Shown here one piece after another: positions 37,040 through 46,368 of a DNA stretch of 64,000 nt (position 1 is the first letter of the stretch; each line of letters begins with the position of its first letter). The notes under the pieces were generated by a model, which saw only the letters and a list, made by a program, of their open reading frames with translations, was not told the DNA's origin and ran no database searches. Position numbers and translations under genes: made by a program. This DNA comes from Archaeoglobus sp. JdFR-24. Its GTDB lineage: Archaea; Halobacteriota; Archaeoglobi; Archaeoglobales; Archaeoglobaceae. The stretch is taken from the NCBI GenBank assembly GCA_002011215.1, contig MTML01000064.1, forward strand, positions 86,813-150,812, written 5' to 3'.

Positions 37040-37171
37040 ATGATATGTGTCAGTCGTGAAATGGAAGGGATAAGTATACCGGAGATTTTTCAAGGCCTCA
37101 TTGAAAGAGCATTTGTATACAGCAAATTTGATTTTTCAGACCTTGAAGGATCTGAAATCATTGAAGTTTAA
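37040..37171 (+). CDS. Short hypothetical protein, 43 residues
   Basis: An ATG-to-TAA frame of 43 codons (MICVSREMEGISIPEIF at the start) in the 268-bp gap between two minus-strand genes. AGGTGAT at 37029-37035 precedes the ATG by 5 nt, and a TATA-like TTATATTATTTAG (about 36999-37011) is well placed. Composition is ordinary for a soluble protein. No family is recognised. The signals make translation plausible, but conservation must decide. Confidence 0.55.
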   Translation: MICVSREMEGISIPEIFQGLIERAFVYSKFDFSDLEGSEIIEV

Positions 37172-37179
37172 TTAGCTTT

Positions 37180-39003
37180 TCAGTATTTTATATAAATTTT
37201 TTCTCCTTTCATGATCGCAAGTCTTAACGCTTTCCCCTGATCTTTGTCTTTTCTGATTCTTATTACACTCTTTCTACCTACTGATGCAGTTGTTATATAT
37301 GTATCACCAGCAATTATATCGACCTCCTTTCCTTCAAGCCCAGGAGCGTAGATTATCCATTGCTTTTGAGTTTCGCCAACTTCAGCCTCAATTATTTTGC
37401 CCTTTCTTTTTTGCTTCAGTGGTTGGACATCTATACTTATTTTAACCTCATCTTCAATCCTTCTGATATTTCTCCCCTTTCTTCCAACAAGATATGAAAT
37501 TTCATCCTCGGGCACCCTGATTATTGCTTTTCTGTCGCTCAGTACATCAACCTCAAAATCAGTTACAAGATCTTTCAAAATTGACTCAAGATTCGCTTTG
37601 ATCTCATCCGGATCTCTTTCACCAATAAGCGGCATCACAACAACCTGCTCACCATAGGTGTAAATTTCATACTCCACTCGTTTCGATTTGAATTCTATAA
37701 CATCAATGACAGGTCTCGCAAGATCTGCTTCCATCATTCCTGTTGGAACCTTAACTGTGAACTTCAGCTCATAGACTTTCGCTATTCTTCCCGCGTCGAT
37801 GAAGATTACAGTGTCAACAACCTGGGGAATCACCCCCAGATCGATTCTCCCAACCATTCGTTGAATCGCATCGATTGGTCTTGTGGCATGAGTTACTCCG
37901 ATCATTCCTACTCCGGCAAGTCTCATATCTGCAAACGTCTGAAAATCAGACGTTTTTCTCAGTTCATCGTAAATCGTATAATCCGGACGAACAAGGAGCA
38001 GTATATCTGCTGTATGAGACATGTCTCCTTCAAGAGGAGCGTACTGCGTTATTTCTTCCCCCACCATGAGATCCCTTGGACTTTCCATAGTTTTTACCAT
38101 GTATCCATTTTCCATGAGAAAATCTGCGACACTTGCCGCAAAAGTAGATTTTCCAGCTCCTGGAGGTCCTGCGATGAGAATCCCCCTCTGTTTTTCTATG
38201 AATCTCCTTTTCAACTCCTCATCAATACCATATTCACTAATAGATAATTTGACTACAGGTCTTACAGCAGTTATCTCCATTCTGTCTGAAAAAGGCCTCT
38301 CCGCAATCGCAATTCTCAGGTCACGGAGTTGAACTACCGTTGCTCCGTACTTTTCAATTTCAATACTGCTGTCATCGTCCTGCCTCGCAGCCTCCAAGAT
38401 CTCATGAGATATATCCCTGAGATCTTCAATTGTTATCGGTTCTACTCCCAACCTCACAAGTTTCAGGCTCCCTATTCTTCCTCTCTTTGCCAGAGGAGGT
38501 GTTCCTTCCCTTAGGTGAACACTTACTGTGTCGGGACTGAAAAATTTCATTATTTTTGTATCTTCAGGTCTGATTTTTTCCTGTTTCAGATATATTGAGT
38601 CTATTCCCTTTGCCACAGATACCAGGTGTTGAACACGATCACAGGTTATCAGGGTTGCCTTTTCCTTTTCAGCCACCTTTCGTATAAGTTCATCTATAGC
38701 TCCCCCTCTTGAGAGTCTGATCTCATCTATACCAGGCCTTTTGCCCTTAAATTCAACAAGAATGCCTCTCTTTTCAGCAATTTTCCTTAACCTTGAGACT
38801 TCTTCAAGCCCCTGATAACCACTCATCTTACCAAAATTAGCCTGAGCCTCGAGTTCAGCAATAGCAGGCTCTGGGATAATTATCTTACCTTTAAACTCCC
38901 CTATTTCAATCATCTTTGATATCCTACCATCTATAAGCGTGCTTGTATCCAGAACTATTTTTTCTTTTGTACTCAAATCAACACTTTCAATCTTCAACCT
39001 CAT
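37180..39003 (-). CDS. PIN-KH domain ATPase (VirB11/PilT-like)
   Basis: A 607-residue archaeal protein: N-terminal PIN domain ([29 protein letters not shown]), a central secretion-type ATPase (Walker [13 protein letters not shown], then [10 protein letters not shown]) and a C-terminal KH domain ([16 protein letters not shown]). The combination of a PIN nuclease fold, motor and RNA-binding domain suggests RNA processing; direct function is unknown. I start at the ATG at 39003, overlapping the hisI stop by 17 bp; the frame upstream lies inside hisI. Confidence 0.93.
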   Translation of the reverse strand: MRLKIESVDLSTKEKIVLDTSTLIDGRISKMIEIGEFKGKIIIPEPAIAELEAQANFGKMSGYQGLEEVSRLRKIAEKRGILVEFKGKRPGIDEIRLSRGGAIDELIRKVAEKEKATLITCDRVQHLVSVAKGIDSIYLKQEKIRPEDTKIMKFFSPDTVSVHLREGTPPLAKRGRIGSLKLVRLGVEPITIEDLRDISHEILEAARQDDDSSIEIEKYGATVVQLRDLRIAIAERPFSDRMEITAVRPVVKLSISEYGIDEELKRRFIEKQRGILIAGPPGAGKSTFAASVADFLMENGYMVKTMESPRDLMVGEEITQYAPLEGDMSHTADILLLVRPDYTIYDELRKTSDFQTFADMRLAGVGMIGVTHATRPIDAIQRMVGRIDLGVIPQVVDTVIFIDAGRIAKVYELKFTVKVPTGMMEADLARPVIDVIEFKSKRVEYEIYTYGEQVVVMPLIGERDPDEIKANLESILKDLVTDFEVDVLSDRKAIIRVPEDEISYLVGRKGRNIRRIEDEVKISIDVQPLKQKRKGKIIEAEVGETQKQWIIYAPGLEGKEVDIIAGDTYITTASVGRKSVIRIRKDKDQGKALRLAIMKGEKIYIKY

Positions 39004-39331
39004 CACCCCAGATACTTCTGTAAAAACAGCTCCTATTACCAGTATGACATGCATTTCCACTTTGCTCGATAAGATATATCAATGCATCCCTATCACAGTC
39101 AACCAGCACGTTAACAACTTTCTGAACATTTCCAGATGTCTCACCTTTCTTCCAGAGTTTGTTTCTGCTCCGACTCCAGTAATGAGCATATTTGGTTTCT
39201 AAGGTTTTTTTTAGCGCAATTTGATTTGCATAGGCCAGCATCAGGACTTCCTTTGTAATATGATCCTGCGCTATTACAGGTATCAGCCCTCTTTCGTCAA
39301 ATTTGAGTGATTCGAGAGGATCTACCTCCAT
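38987..39331 (-). CDS. hisI: Phosphoribosyl-AMP cyclohydrolase
   Basis: A 114-residue HisI with the conserved core [39 protein letters not shown], the metal/Cys motif [27 protein letters not shown], and usual length. It opens the purine ring of PR-AMP in histidine synthesis. Co-transcribed with the PIN-KH ATPase downstream (overlapping frames). Confidence 0.96.
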   Translation of the reverse strand: MEVDPLESLKFDERGLIPVIAQDHITKEVLMLAYANQIALKKTLETKYAHYWSRSRNKLWKKGETSGNVQKVVNVLVDCDRDALIYLIEQSGNACHTGNRSCFYRSIWGDEVED

Positions 39332-39453
39332 GTAATTATTTTCAGACGGTAAGTTTTATAAATGCTGTGTAACATCCCCACTAAAAAAAGATTAGTTAAG
39401 GTGGTCAATCATCTGAAATATGAAATACATTGATAATATACGACGGTGGTCCT

Positions 39454-40164
39454 ATGAGACTGTTTAGCTCAGGAATAATATCTTTAGATGCACAACTACG
39501 AGGTGGGTTTCCTTCAGGTAGTGTGTTACTTATTCTCGAAGAGCCAGGTGCTGGAGCGGAAATATTTTCCTTTCATATAGTTGTGGAGGGACTAAAAAAA
39601 GGAGAGAGAGTACTTTATGTTACCACTGATAATACTGAATCGGAAATAAGAGATAGTATACGACTCTATTTTAATTTAGATGAAGCTATTATGAAAAACC
39701 TTGAGATACTCGATATGCTTACTCCAAGGCTACACGCTCTTGTAGAAGAGAGAGACGCAAAAAAGCTTGTTAAGAGAATGAGACATGACCAGTTAGGAGA
39801 AGTTAAATTAAAAGCCAATGATAATTACGACAGAGTCATAATAAATAATATTACATATTTCATAATCCATTATGGTCTGGAATCAGTACTTAGATTTATG
39901 GAAGATATTTCAATAATTTCAAAACAAAAAAATAACCTGTTCGTACTCCTAATGACCAAAAACATGTTCGACCCAAAGATAGAGACATCAATAAAGCATC
40001 AGAGTGACGGTGTTATAGAGCTCTCCCTGAGAGAAGTCGAAAACGAGATACACAGAAGACTCAAGATTATCAAGCTTGAGAGATATATGGTACCGAAAAA
40101 TATTCTGAGATACGACCTGACAGATAAAGGTATAGCCATGGAATCAGTTATGAGGGTGCTTTAA
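39454..40164 (+). CDS. RecA/KaiC-like ATPase with degenerate Walker A (HTR-like)
   Basis: A 236-residue KaiC/RAD55-superfamily protein beginning SGIISLDAQLRGGFPSGSVLLI. Where a P-loop should be it has EEPGAGAEIF, lacking the Gly-Lys-Ser/Thr; VYVTTDN-like and YDRVIINNI segments mark the Walker B region. This resembles archaeal HTR-like proteins, some of which regulate other processes. Probably non-catalytic (inference). GGTGGT precedes the ATG at 39454. The cgi121 gene follows directly with no spacer. Confidence 0.75.
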   Translation: MRLFSSGIISLDAQLRGGFPSGSVLLILEEPGAGAEIFSFHIVVEGLKKGERVLYVTTDNTESEIRDSIRLYFNLDEAIMKNLEILDMLTPRLHALVEERDAKKLVKRMRHDQLGEVKLKANDNYDRVIINNITYFIIHYGLESVLRFMEDISIISKQKNNLFVLLMTKNMFDPKIETSIKHQSDGVIELSLREVENEIHRRLKIIKLERYMVPKNILRYDLTDKGIAMESVMRVL

Positions 40165-40686
40165 TTGGCGTTGAATTCAAAGATTTTTGATGAACATAAT
40201 AATATGAATTTTAAAATTTTAACAGGAATCTTGAAAATCGACTCCCCTGAGAATCTTTTCAAGACATTAAAGTCCATGGACTGTGAAATTGCAATTATAA
40301 ATGCTGATCTAGTGATAGATAGAGATACTGTTGAATTTGCTGTCAGGAAAGCAATTAAATCATGGAAGGAGGGACGTAACATTGCAAAAACTCTCACTAT
40401 GGAGATTATGCTTTATATTGCAGCAACCAGGCAGATAAAAGATGCATTGAAATTTGGAGTCAAATCAGGTGAGAATGAGGTTTATGCTGTGATTGTCGGC
40501 GATTGTGAACATAAAATACCCGGTTTTGTTGAGAAAGAATTTTCCGATAAACTCGAAGAAGAAACGAAAATAGATAAAATAATGAAGATCTATGAGATAT
40601 CCGAAGAGGAGATAAAAATAACCGGAATCAGCAAACTTCCCTTACTGGTGAGAGAAAAAATCGTTCTTTTTGATCTGAATAAGTAG
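40165..40686 (+). CDS. KEOPS complex subunit Cgi121
   Basis: A 173-residue Cgi121/TPRKB protein. AVRKAIKSWKEGRNIAKTLTMEIMLYIAATRQIKDALKFGV and YAVIVGD are family core segments. Cgi121 binds the CCA end of tRNA and recruits it to KEOPS for t6A37 synthesis. The frame abuts the previous stop and starts at TTG 40165, with an ATG at 40204 as an alternative. No other KEOPS gene is in the window, but the TrmO-type domain at 55 kb acts on the same base. Confidence 0.85.
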   Translation: MALNSKIFDEHNNMNFKILTGILKIDSPENLFKTLKSMDCEIAIINADLVIDRDTVEFAVRKAIKSWKEGRNIAKTLTMEIMLYIAATRQIKDALKFGVKSGENEVYAVIVGDCEHKIPGFVEKEFSDKLEEETKIDKIMKIYEISEEEIKITGISKLPLLVREKIVLFDLNK

Positions 40687-40688
40687 AG

Positions 40689-41720
40689 CTACCTCTTCAG
40701 AAATTTTGGCACTTCAGTCTCATATGGTGGAAAGATTACTCCTCTTTCAGTTATGAGAGCCGTAACATATCTGAGGGGGGTTGGATCGAAAGCAGGATTG
40801 AAAACCCTGACATTTTCTGGAGCGATTTTGCAGTTTCTGCATTTTACATGACAGTAAATGAGCTCCTCCTTGCTTCTCTCCTCTATAACAATATCAGACA
40901 CTTTTTTTTCCCAATCGAATGTTGTTATTGGTGCTGCCACGAAGAATGGAATACCGTGTTCCTTTGCAAGAACCGCAAGTGTGTAGGTACCAATTTTATT
41001 GAAAACTCCATCGCTTACAATCCTGTCTGCCCCAACTATAACCTTATCTACCATTCCCTTCTGCATTACAATGCCTGCCATGCTGTCCGTGATGAGGGTG
41101 ACATCAATACCATCGTTCAAAAGCTCCCAGGTGGTTAGCCTTGAACCCTGGTTGAGCGGCCTAGTTTCACATGCAAACACTTTAACGTTTTTACCTTCAA
41201 GAGCTGCACTTCTTATAACCCCGAGAGCTGTACCCCACTCTACAGTAGCAAGACTTCCCGTGTTACAGATTGTAAGGATCGTGTCCCCATCCTCAATTAA
41301 TTTGGCTCCAAATCCACCCATGAGTTTGTTTCTAACCATATCTTCTTCAGCAAGCCTGTTAGCCTCATCAAGTGCCAATTTTTGAGCTTCTTCAATGTTA
41401 CTGGCCTGAAGGAGCTTTTCAAGCACCCTCTTCACACCTACGCTAAGATTTACTGCAGTTGGTCTCGAAAGCGCAATCTGTTCTGCTCTCCTGAGAACGT
41501 GTTCTTTCAACCTCTCAAAGTCATCAAAATTTTTTTCGAATGATGCAAGCACAACACCATATCCACCTGCAGCCTCAAGAGCCGGAGCTCCTCGGATCGC
41601 AAGCCTCTTTATAGCGTCTATGAGCTGATCAACATTTTTAATTTCAAGAATTTCGAGCTTATCTGGGAGAAGTGTTTGATCAATCATTTTTATACCATTA
41701 TCCCAATATATCGTTCTCAT
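40689..41720 (-). CDS. mtnA: S-methyl-5-thioribose-1-phosphate isomerase
   Basis: A 343-residue MtnA/aIF2B-like protein. RGAPALEAAGGYGV, TICNTGSLATVEWGTALGVIR, ACETRPLNQGSRLT (catalytic Cys), DSMAGIVM and GADRIVSDG are isomerase motifs. It works in methionine salvage or, in archaea, possibly in a ribose-1,5-bisphosphate route. A small insert CHVKCRNCK near the C-terminus could bind metal. Convergent with cgi121. Confidence 0.92.
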   Translation of the reverse strand: MRTIYWDNGIKMIDQTLLPDKLEILEIKNVDQLIDAIKRLAIRGAPALEAAGGYGVVLASFEKNFDDFERLKEHVLRRAEQIALSRPTAVNLSVGVKRVLEKLLQASNIEEAQKLALDEANRLAEEDMVRNKLMGGFGAKLIEDGDTILTICNTGSLATVEWGTALGVIRSAALEGKNVKVFACETRPLNQGSRLTTWELLNDGIDVTLITDSMAGIVMQKGMVDKVIVGADRIVSDGVFNKIGTYTLAVLAKEHGIPFFVAAPITTFDWEKKVSDIVIEERSKEELIYCHVKCRNCKIAPENVRVFNPAFDPTPLRYVTALITERGVIFPPYETEVPKFLKR

Positions 41721-41776
41721 GGGCTTTAGAAAGAATCGAAAACTTTTATTTTTTGTGGTTTCAGATTTATCAGGTG

Positions 41777-43009
41777 TCAGTCCTGGTTTAATTTAGGATG
41801 ATGCGAGGGTGTATGTTCAGGATTATATATGCACCTCGGTTCCTGAGCCAGATAGTCTGATGTCATTGCATAAGCTCTAGCCCTTGAACCACCACATATG
41901 AACCTGTACTCGCATCGCCCACACTTCCCTTTAAGCAAATCGGGATTTTTGAGATCTCTGAATATTTGTGTGTTCAAATAAATTTCTTGAAGTGTACTTT
42001 TCCTCACATTTCCTGCCACAAGAGGGAGGAATCCACTTGGATAAACTTCTCCAACGTGGCTTATGAAAAACATACCTCTACCATCCGTAATGCCCATCAT
42101 CCTTTTTATCCCATCTACACTCAGGCTCCTTCCATGTCCCCCAGATACTATTTTTTTATTTTCTGTTGATTTATCATTGGATATATCCGACAGGTCCGAA
42201 ACAGATAATGAAGCTATGTATTCTAACTCAGTCATAAGATTATGATACAGCTCAGAGACTGCTGGTGTTTTTCCCGAATCTCTTTCAAGCTCTATCCTTC
42301 TCAGGTGAGTGGCTGCTGAGCTCTTCACATTAAGAGGGGTTTTTCTTGAAACGTCATAAAGCCAGTTGAGTAGATCTTCAAACTCCTGTGCAGTGGGCAT
42401 GTATTCCACTTTTGCTCTCCCGGTCGGAACAACAAAGAAGACATCCCAGAGGGTAACCCTGTTCTCTATTGCAAGTCTTGCAATTCCAGGAAGATCTTGC
42501 ATGTTAAATCTGGTCACAGTTGTGTTTATCTGAGTGGATATTCCAACTTTTCTTGCATCCTCAAGAATCTTCATGGACTTCTTAAACGTCCCCTTTATTC
42601 CTCTGAAGCTGTCATGTATTTTTTCATTGCTGCCATCGATGCTTATTGCGATCCTCGATATTCCTGATTCTCTGAGTTCTTCCAGAACGTTTTTATCTGC
42701 TAAATCTGTCCCGCTGAATGCCACTGCCATCCTCAAGCCAGATTTTACACCATACTCAATGATGTCGAAAATATCATCCCTCATAAGAGGGTCTCCACCA
42801 GTTAAAACAACCAGCGGGTAGGGTTCTCCAAAAGCCACAATCTGATCAATTGTATTTTCAGTTTCTTCAAAGGAGAGTTCATCGGGATGCCTTTCTCTCT
42901 GAGCCTTTGCTCTGCAGTGCCTGCATGCCAACTTGCATGCCCTTGTGAGCTCCCAGAAAATAATGAATGGTTTTTTCTTTAAGTCAAACATCCTGATAAG
43001 CTGGATCAT
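41777..43009 (-). CDS. Radical SAM/SPASM protein (TIGR04053-like)
   Basis: A 410-residue radical SAM enzyme. WELTRACKLACRHCRAKAQ gives the CxxxCxxC cluster motif, VVLTGGDPLMR the GGD motif, and a C-terminal GKCGRCEYRFICGGSRARAYA resembles a SPASM auxiliary cluster site. The region GMFFISHVGEVYPSGFLPL matches the uncharacterised TIGR04053 group, related to NirJ/AhbC/AhbD haem-modifying enzymes. Given the sirohaem-based pathway here, a tetrapyrrole role is possible but unproven. A low-complexity Ser/Asp/Asn stretch near residue 255 looks like a loop. Confidence 0.8.
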   Translation of the reverse strand: MIQLIRMFDLKKKPFIIFWELTRACKLACRHCRAKAQRERHPDELSFEETENTIDQIVAFGEPYPLVVLTGGDPLMRDDIFDIIEYGVKSGLRMAVAFSGTDLADKNVLEELRESGISRIAISIDGSNEKIHDSFRGIKGTFKKSMKILEDARKVGISTQINTTVTRFNMQDLPGIARLAIENRVTLWDVFFVVPTGRAKVEYMPTAQEFEDLLNWLYDVSRKTPLNVKSSAATHLRRIELERDSGKTPAVSELYHNLMTELEYIASLSVSDLSDISNDKSTENKKIVSGGHGRSLSVDGIKRMMGITDGRGMFFISHVGEVYPSGFLPLVAGNVRKSTLQEIYLNTQIFRDLKNPDLLKGKCGRCEYRFICGGSRARAYAMTSDYLAQEPRCIYNPEHTPSHHPKLNQD

Positions 43010-43075
43010 TCAATAAAAAAATATTTTGGTGCTTTCACGATGAAAGAGCAAAGTCACCATCCTGATATTGGCTTC

Positions 43076-43393
43076 TCAGGGTACCAATTCAAAGTAAACT
43101 GCAGTTATAAAATCGTTTTCATCTATCTCCCCATATATTCTTCTCAATTCATCTATAAGCTCTTTTTTGGATGAGAAACCATCTTTCATAGCATCCTCTT
43201 CAGTCAGTTCACCGACTTTTCTGACGATGGCTTTTACTATTCTCGCCCGTGCGAATACATCGCCACCTGATGTAAGCTCAACAACCTTTCCGACCGGATA
43301 AACCCTGACCCCTTTCCGGATGGTTGTAGTTTTCTTTTTCTCAATAATGGCACCTATAAACTTACTGTCAAAGTTGATCTGCGTTTCAGACAT
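43076..43393 (-). CDS. ASCH-domain protein
   Basis: A 105-residue ASCH (PUA-like) protein: KKKTTTIRKGVRVYPVGKVVELTSGG contains the family's basic T-x-R motif, and FITAVYFELV is the closing strand. ASCH domains bind RNA and some are nucleases or reader domains. I start at the ATG at 43393, backed by GGGTG; it overlaps the tmcA stop by 8 bp, so the two are translationally coupled. Confidence 0.85.
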   Translation of the reverse strand: MSETQINFDSKFIGAIIEKKKTTTIRKGVRVYPVGKVVELTSGGDVFARARIVKAIVRKVGELTEEDAMKDGFSSKKELIDELRRIYGEIDENDFITAVYFELVP

Positions 43394-45722
43394 CTTCATC
43401 ACCCTCAGTTTTATTTGAGTTTATAAACCACATCCAGATTTTTTTAATCGCTGATTGTAGAATGCCGTAGGCTCTTCCCCCTTTAAAGTTCTCTCCAAGT
43501 TCCCACCAGTTTTTCATCTGCAAACATTTTCGAACCAGTACATATTCTTCTTCATCCTCAAGTTCAGCACGTTCCGTCCTCAAGTAGTGGCATCTCACAA
43601 GCGGTCTTGCTATGTCCGAAACGTATTCGTAGAGGCTGATGCCCTGGAAATATTTTTCTATTCTGGCACGATCTATCTCTGAGAAATAGTATTTTCCCTT
43701 CACCGCATCCCTTTTAAGACTTTTAAGCAGACCAATTGCAATTTCGGTCTCCAGATCTCTGAGCTCGTCACAAAGATATTCTACAACTCTTTTCACAAAA
43801 TTTGAGTTAAATGATAGTGTGAGGTTTGCAAGTTCATCGTTAAGAGGCTTCAGCACAACAACCGTAAACTCTCCAGAGATTTCATTCCTTTGAGGTGTTA
43901 TGTGAACGGGCACAAACCCATTTTTCTGCCAGAACCTCAACAGTTCAGGAGAGATTCCAAAACCCGAACCAACCCAGTCAAAGTTGTTGTTTTCTGCCCA
44001 CTTTACCAACATACCAAGTGCGTAGCTTCCAATACCCATATCCATTAAATCGGGATGTGTTGCTATTCTTACCACCCTCACACCACTTCTTTTTGGAAAC
44101 TCCATCTCCCAGTGGTGTTTCAGAATCACATCCGGAACGATCTGACCCTTCGGTTTGTAACCATCGACCATCCTGACGATTATATCATCAGCAAGATTTC
44201 CTTCAACCGCTACATGCAGTGAGCAGATAGTCTTTCCATTAACCTCAACCCTGAATGGGATGTGGTTTGGCATATCAGAAAGTATAACGAGGTCAGAAGG
44301 CCTGTTTCTGTAATGTGCAAGAACATATATTCCAAAGAACTCCGCAAGCAGTTTTTCGTCTTTCATGAATTCATCCTTATCAAGCATTTCAAACCTGAGT
44401 TCTCCTGATTTTATTGACTCAATATCTTCTTCATCAATATGGGCTGGTTGAGCGTTGAGGAGGAGAACCCTGTAAAGCCATTCTTCAACTGGATCACCCT
44501 TACCATAACGAACTGGCTCTTCAAGATCTATTTTCTCAACCTCTACTCGCTCATCCTTTTCAAGTCTTTTAAGAAATCTAACACTAAAACTCCTTCCCGA
44601 GCCTTCATAACCATGGATCGTGGTTGAGAAAATCGCATATCTAACGCCCTCGACGATTTTTAGAAGAGTCGAGACATCGATGCTTGCCGCCTCATCAACA
44701 ATGATTATGTCTGCATAGTCTCTATCAATCAGGGCTCTTCTTGGCACAACATATTCAACCCGCAAATGCCTGCCTGTAATGACAGTAACCATACCATCCG
44801 ATTCTTTAACCTTGAAACCATCAAATCCCTGTCTTTTTAAAGCTATTTTTAGAAATCTGAAATAAGTCTGGATTGATTGAAGTGTTTGAGCTACGATCAT
44901 TATTCTAATTGGCCTTTTAAGCACCCTCTGCATTCGAGAAATTAGAAAGGGTGTTAGAATACCAAGAACTGCTGTTTTACCTCTCCCTCTGTCTGCTGTG
45001 ATTACCGCCACCTTTTTTTCAGTTTTCCTGTCAAAAAAAGTCTCAAATCTTTTAAGAACGCTGATCTGGTCTTGAGTCGCACACAATTTGTAAAGCTTCC
45101 TTTTGATATGCTTCCCCGATGGAAAATGTAGCTCTTTACTTTCAGGAGGAGATGAGGGTTTGAATTTTTTCAAAAGCTTGTTGGAATCAGCATCGTATAT
45201 GATTATTCCATTCATCCTTAGGGAATGGTCAATAAACCTTCTGTAAAAACGTGGAACAACACTTTCAGGTGTGTATGGTTCACTTATCAGCTCTTCATGC
45301 CATTTGCTTATCTTTCTCTTCCATTCGTCCACCGGTGGGGATAACGCGATTATTATACCACCCTCTTCAACGGTCTCGATGAGAATGCCGAGATCATTCG
45401 GCTGAAAACCTTCCGTGAGATCGATTATCAGTGATGTGAATGTCTCTCCAAGCACAGTACCGGAATCTTTAAAATGGATCTTCCTGCCGCTAAAACCATG
45501 CATCAATTCAAGAAATTTACTTCTGCCAGCTATCAAAATATTCTCTTTTTTACTAACCTCTTCTTTCCAGGCATTGAGATATATTTCATAGGCTACCTTT
45601 GCCAGCCCAATAAGATTAGCATCCAGAGTTTCAGAACACAACAACAGCATGAACCTGTGACGATTTTTCAATGATTTTTTCGTCGCAAGCGTTATCTGTT
45701 TTTCAAGCTGTTTAAGGGTCAT
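43386..45722 (-). CDS. tmcA: tRNA(Met) cytidine acetyltransferase TmcA
   Basis: A 778-residue TmcA/NAT10 family protein: DUF1726-type N-terminal domain, RNA-helicase module with VITADRGRGKTAVLG (Walker A) and IIIVDEAASIDV (Walker B), then a GNAT domain (VRIATHPDLMDMGIGSYALGMLV) and a C-terminal tRNA-binding region. It makes N4-acetylcytidine in tRNA and rRNA, abundant in hyperthermophiles. Usual length. Followed by the overlapping ASCH gene. Confidence 0.96.
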   Translation of the reverse strand: MTLKQLEKQITLATKKSLKNRHRFMLLLCSETLDANLIGLAKVAYEIYLNAWKEEVSKKENILIAGRSKFLELMHGFSGRKIHFKDSGTVLGETFTSLIIDLTEGFQPNDLGILIETVEEGGIIIALSPPVDEWKRKISKWHEELISEPYTPESVVPRFYRRFIDHSLRMNGIIIYDADSNKLLKKFKPSSPPESKELHFPSGKHIKRKLYKLCATQDQISVLKRFETFFDRKTEKKVAVITADRGRGKTAVLGILTPFLISRMQRVLKRPIRIMIVAQTLQSIQTYFRFLKIALKRQGFDGFKVKESDGMVTVITGRHLRVEYVVPRRALIDRDYADIIIVDEAASIDVSTLLKIVEGVRYAIFSTTIHGYEGSGRSFSVRFLKRLEKDERVEVEKIDLEEPVRYGKGDPVEEWLYRVLLLNAQPAHIDEEDIESIKSGELRFEMLDKDEFMKDEKLLAEFFGIYVLAHYRNRPSDLVILSDMPNHIPFRVEVNGKTICSLHVAVEGNLADDIIVRMVDGYKPKGQIVPDVILKHHWEMEFPKRSGVRVVRIATHPDLMDMGIGSYALGMLVKWAENNNFDWVGSGFGISPELLRFWQKNGFVPVHITPQRNEISGEFTVVVLKPLNDELANLTLSFNSNFVKRVVEYLCDELRDLETEIAIGLLKSLKRDAVKGKYYFSEIDRARIEKYFQGISLYEYVSDIARPLVRCHYLRTERAELEDEEEYVLVRKCLQMKNWWELGENFKGGRAYGILQSAIKKIWMWFINSNKTEGDEDV

Positions 45723-45831
45723 TCAAATCACTATTTACAAAATTGCAATAAATCTTTTTGCATAACTGGAGATATCCAAATCTCTATTCATTTCACCGAA
45801 AAAATTTTAAATGGGATGTTATACTTAAATT

Positions 45832-46266
45832 GTGGGATTAATCGAAATCCATATCAGGGATATGGAAGATGACGAGGTTGAAGAAGTAATTGATCTCGAA
45901 TATGAGGTTCTTGGTCTAAGCATTTTTGTGGATATCTCAACAAAACCCTTTCACAAAAAGGTTTTTGTTGCAGAGGTTAATGGAGAGATAGTAGGAGCGG
46001 TTGTCGTATACTGGAACAGTGAGTTTAAAGTTGGTTCTGTTGCTGTAAAAGAGGGTTTTAGAGGGCAGGGAATAGGTAGAAAACTCATCAAGAGAAGTAT
46101 TGAGTATGCTAAAAAACGCGGTTTCGATGACGTTTGGATTGAAGTAAGCGTTACAAGCGGTACTCTTGTTTCATATTACAAATCTCTGGGCTTTAGAATT
46201 AATGACGTCATAAAACATTTTTACGGAATCGGGAAGCATGCTTACAGCATGGTCTACAGAATATAG
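45832..46266 (+). CDS. GNAT N-acetyltransferase
   Basis: A 144-residue GNAT: VAVKEGFRGQGIGRKLIKRSIEYAKKRG is the acetyl-CoA loop, and KSLGFRINDVIKHFYGIGKHAYSM resembles RimI-like C-termini. It may acetylate protein N-termini, but the substrate is unknown. It starts with GTG; a TATA-like AATTTTAAATG about 30 bp upstream and no RBS suggest a leaderless transcript. Confidence 0.8.
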   Translation: MGLIEIHIRDMEDDEVEEVIDLEYEVLGLSIFVDISTKPFHKKVFVAEVNGEIVGAVVVYWNSEFKVGSVAVKEGFRGQGIGRKLIKRSIEYAKKRGFDDVWIEVSVTSGTLVSYYKSLGFRINDVIKHFYGIGKHAYSMVYRI

Positions 46267-46368
46267 TGAATCCTCCACCATGAAATGATACGTTCTTTTT
46301 TAGAAGTTTTATTGATTATTAACCGAATCCCAAAATATTATATAGTAAATCATACCTACCATTAATAG

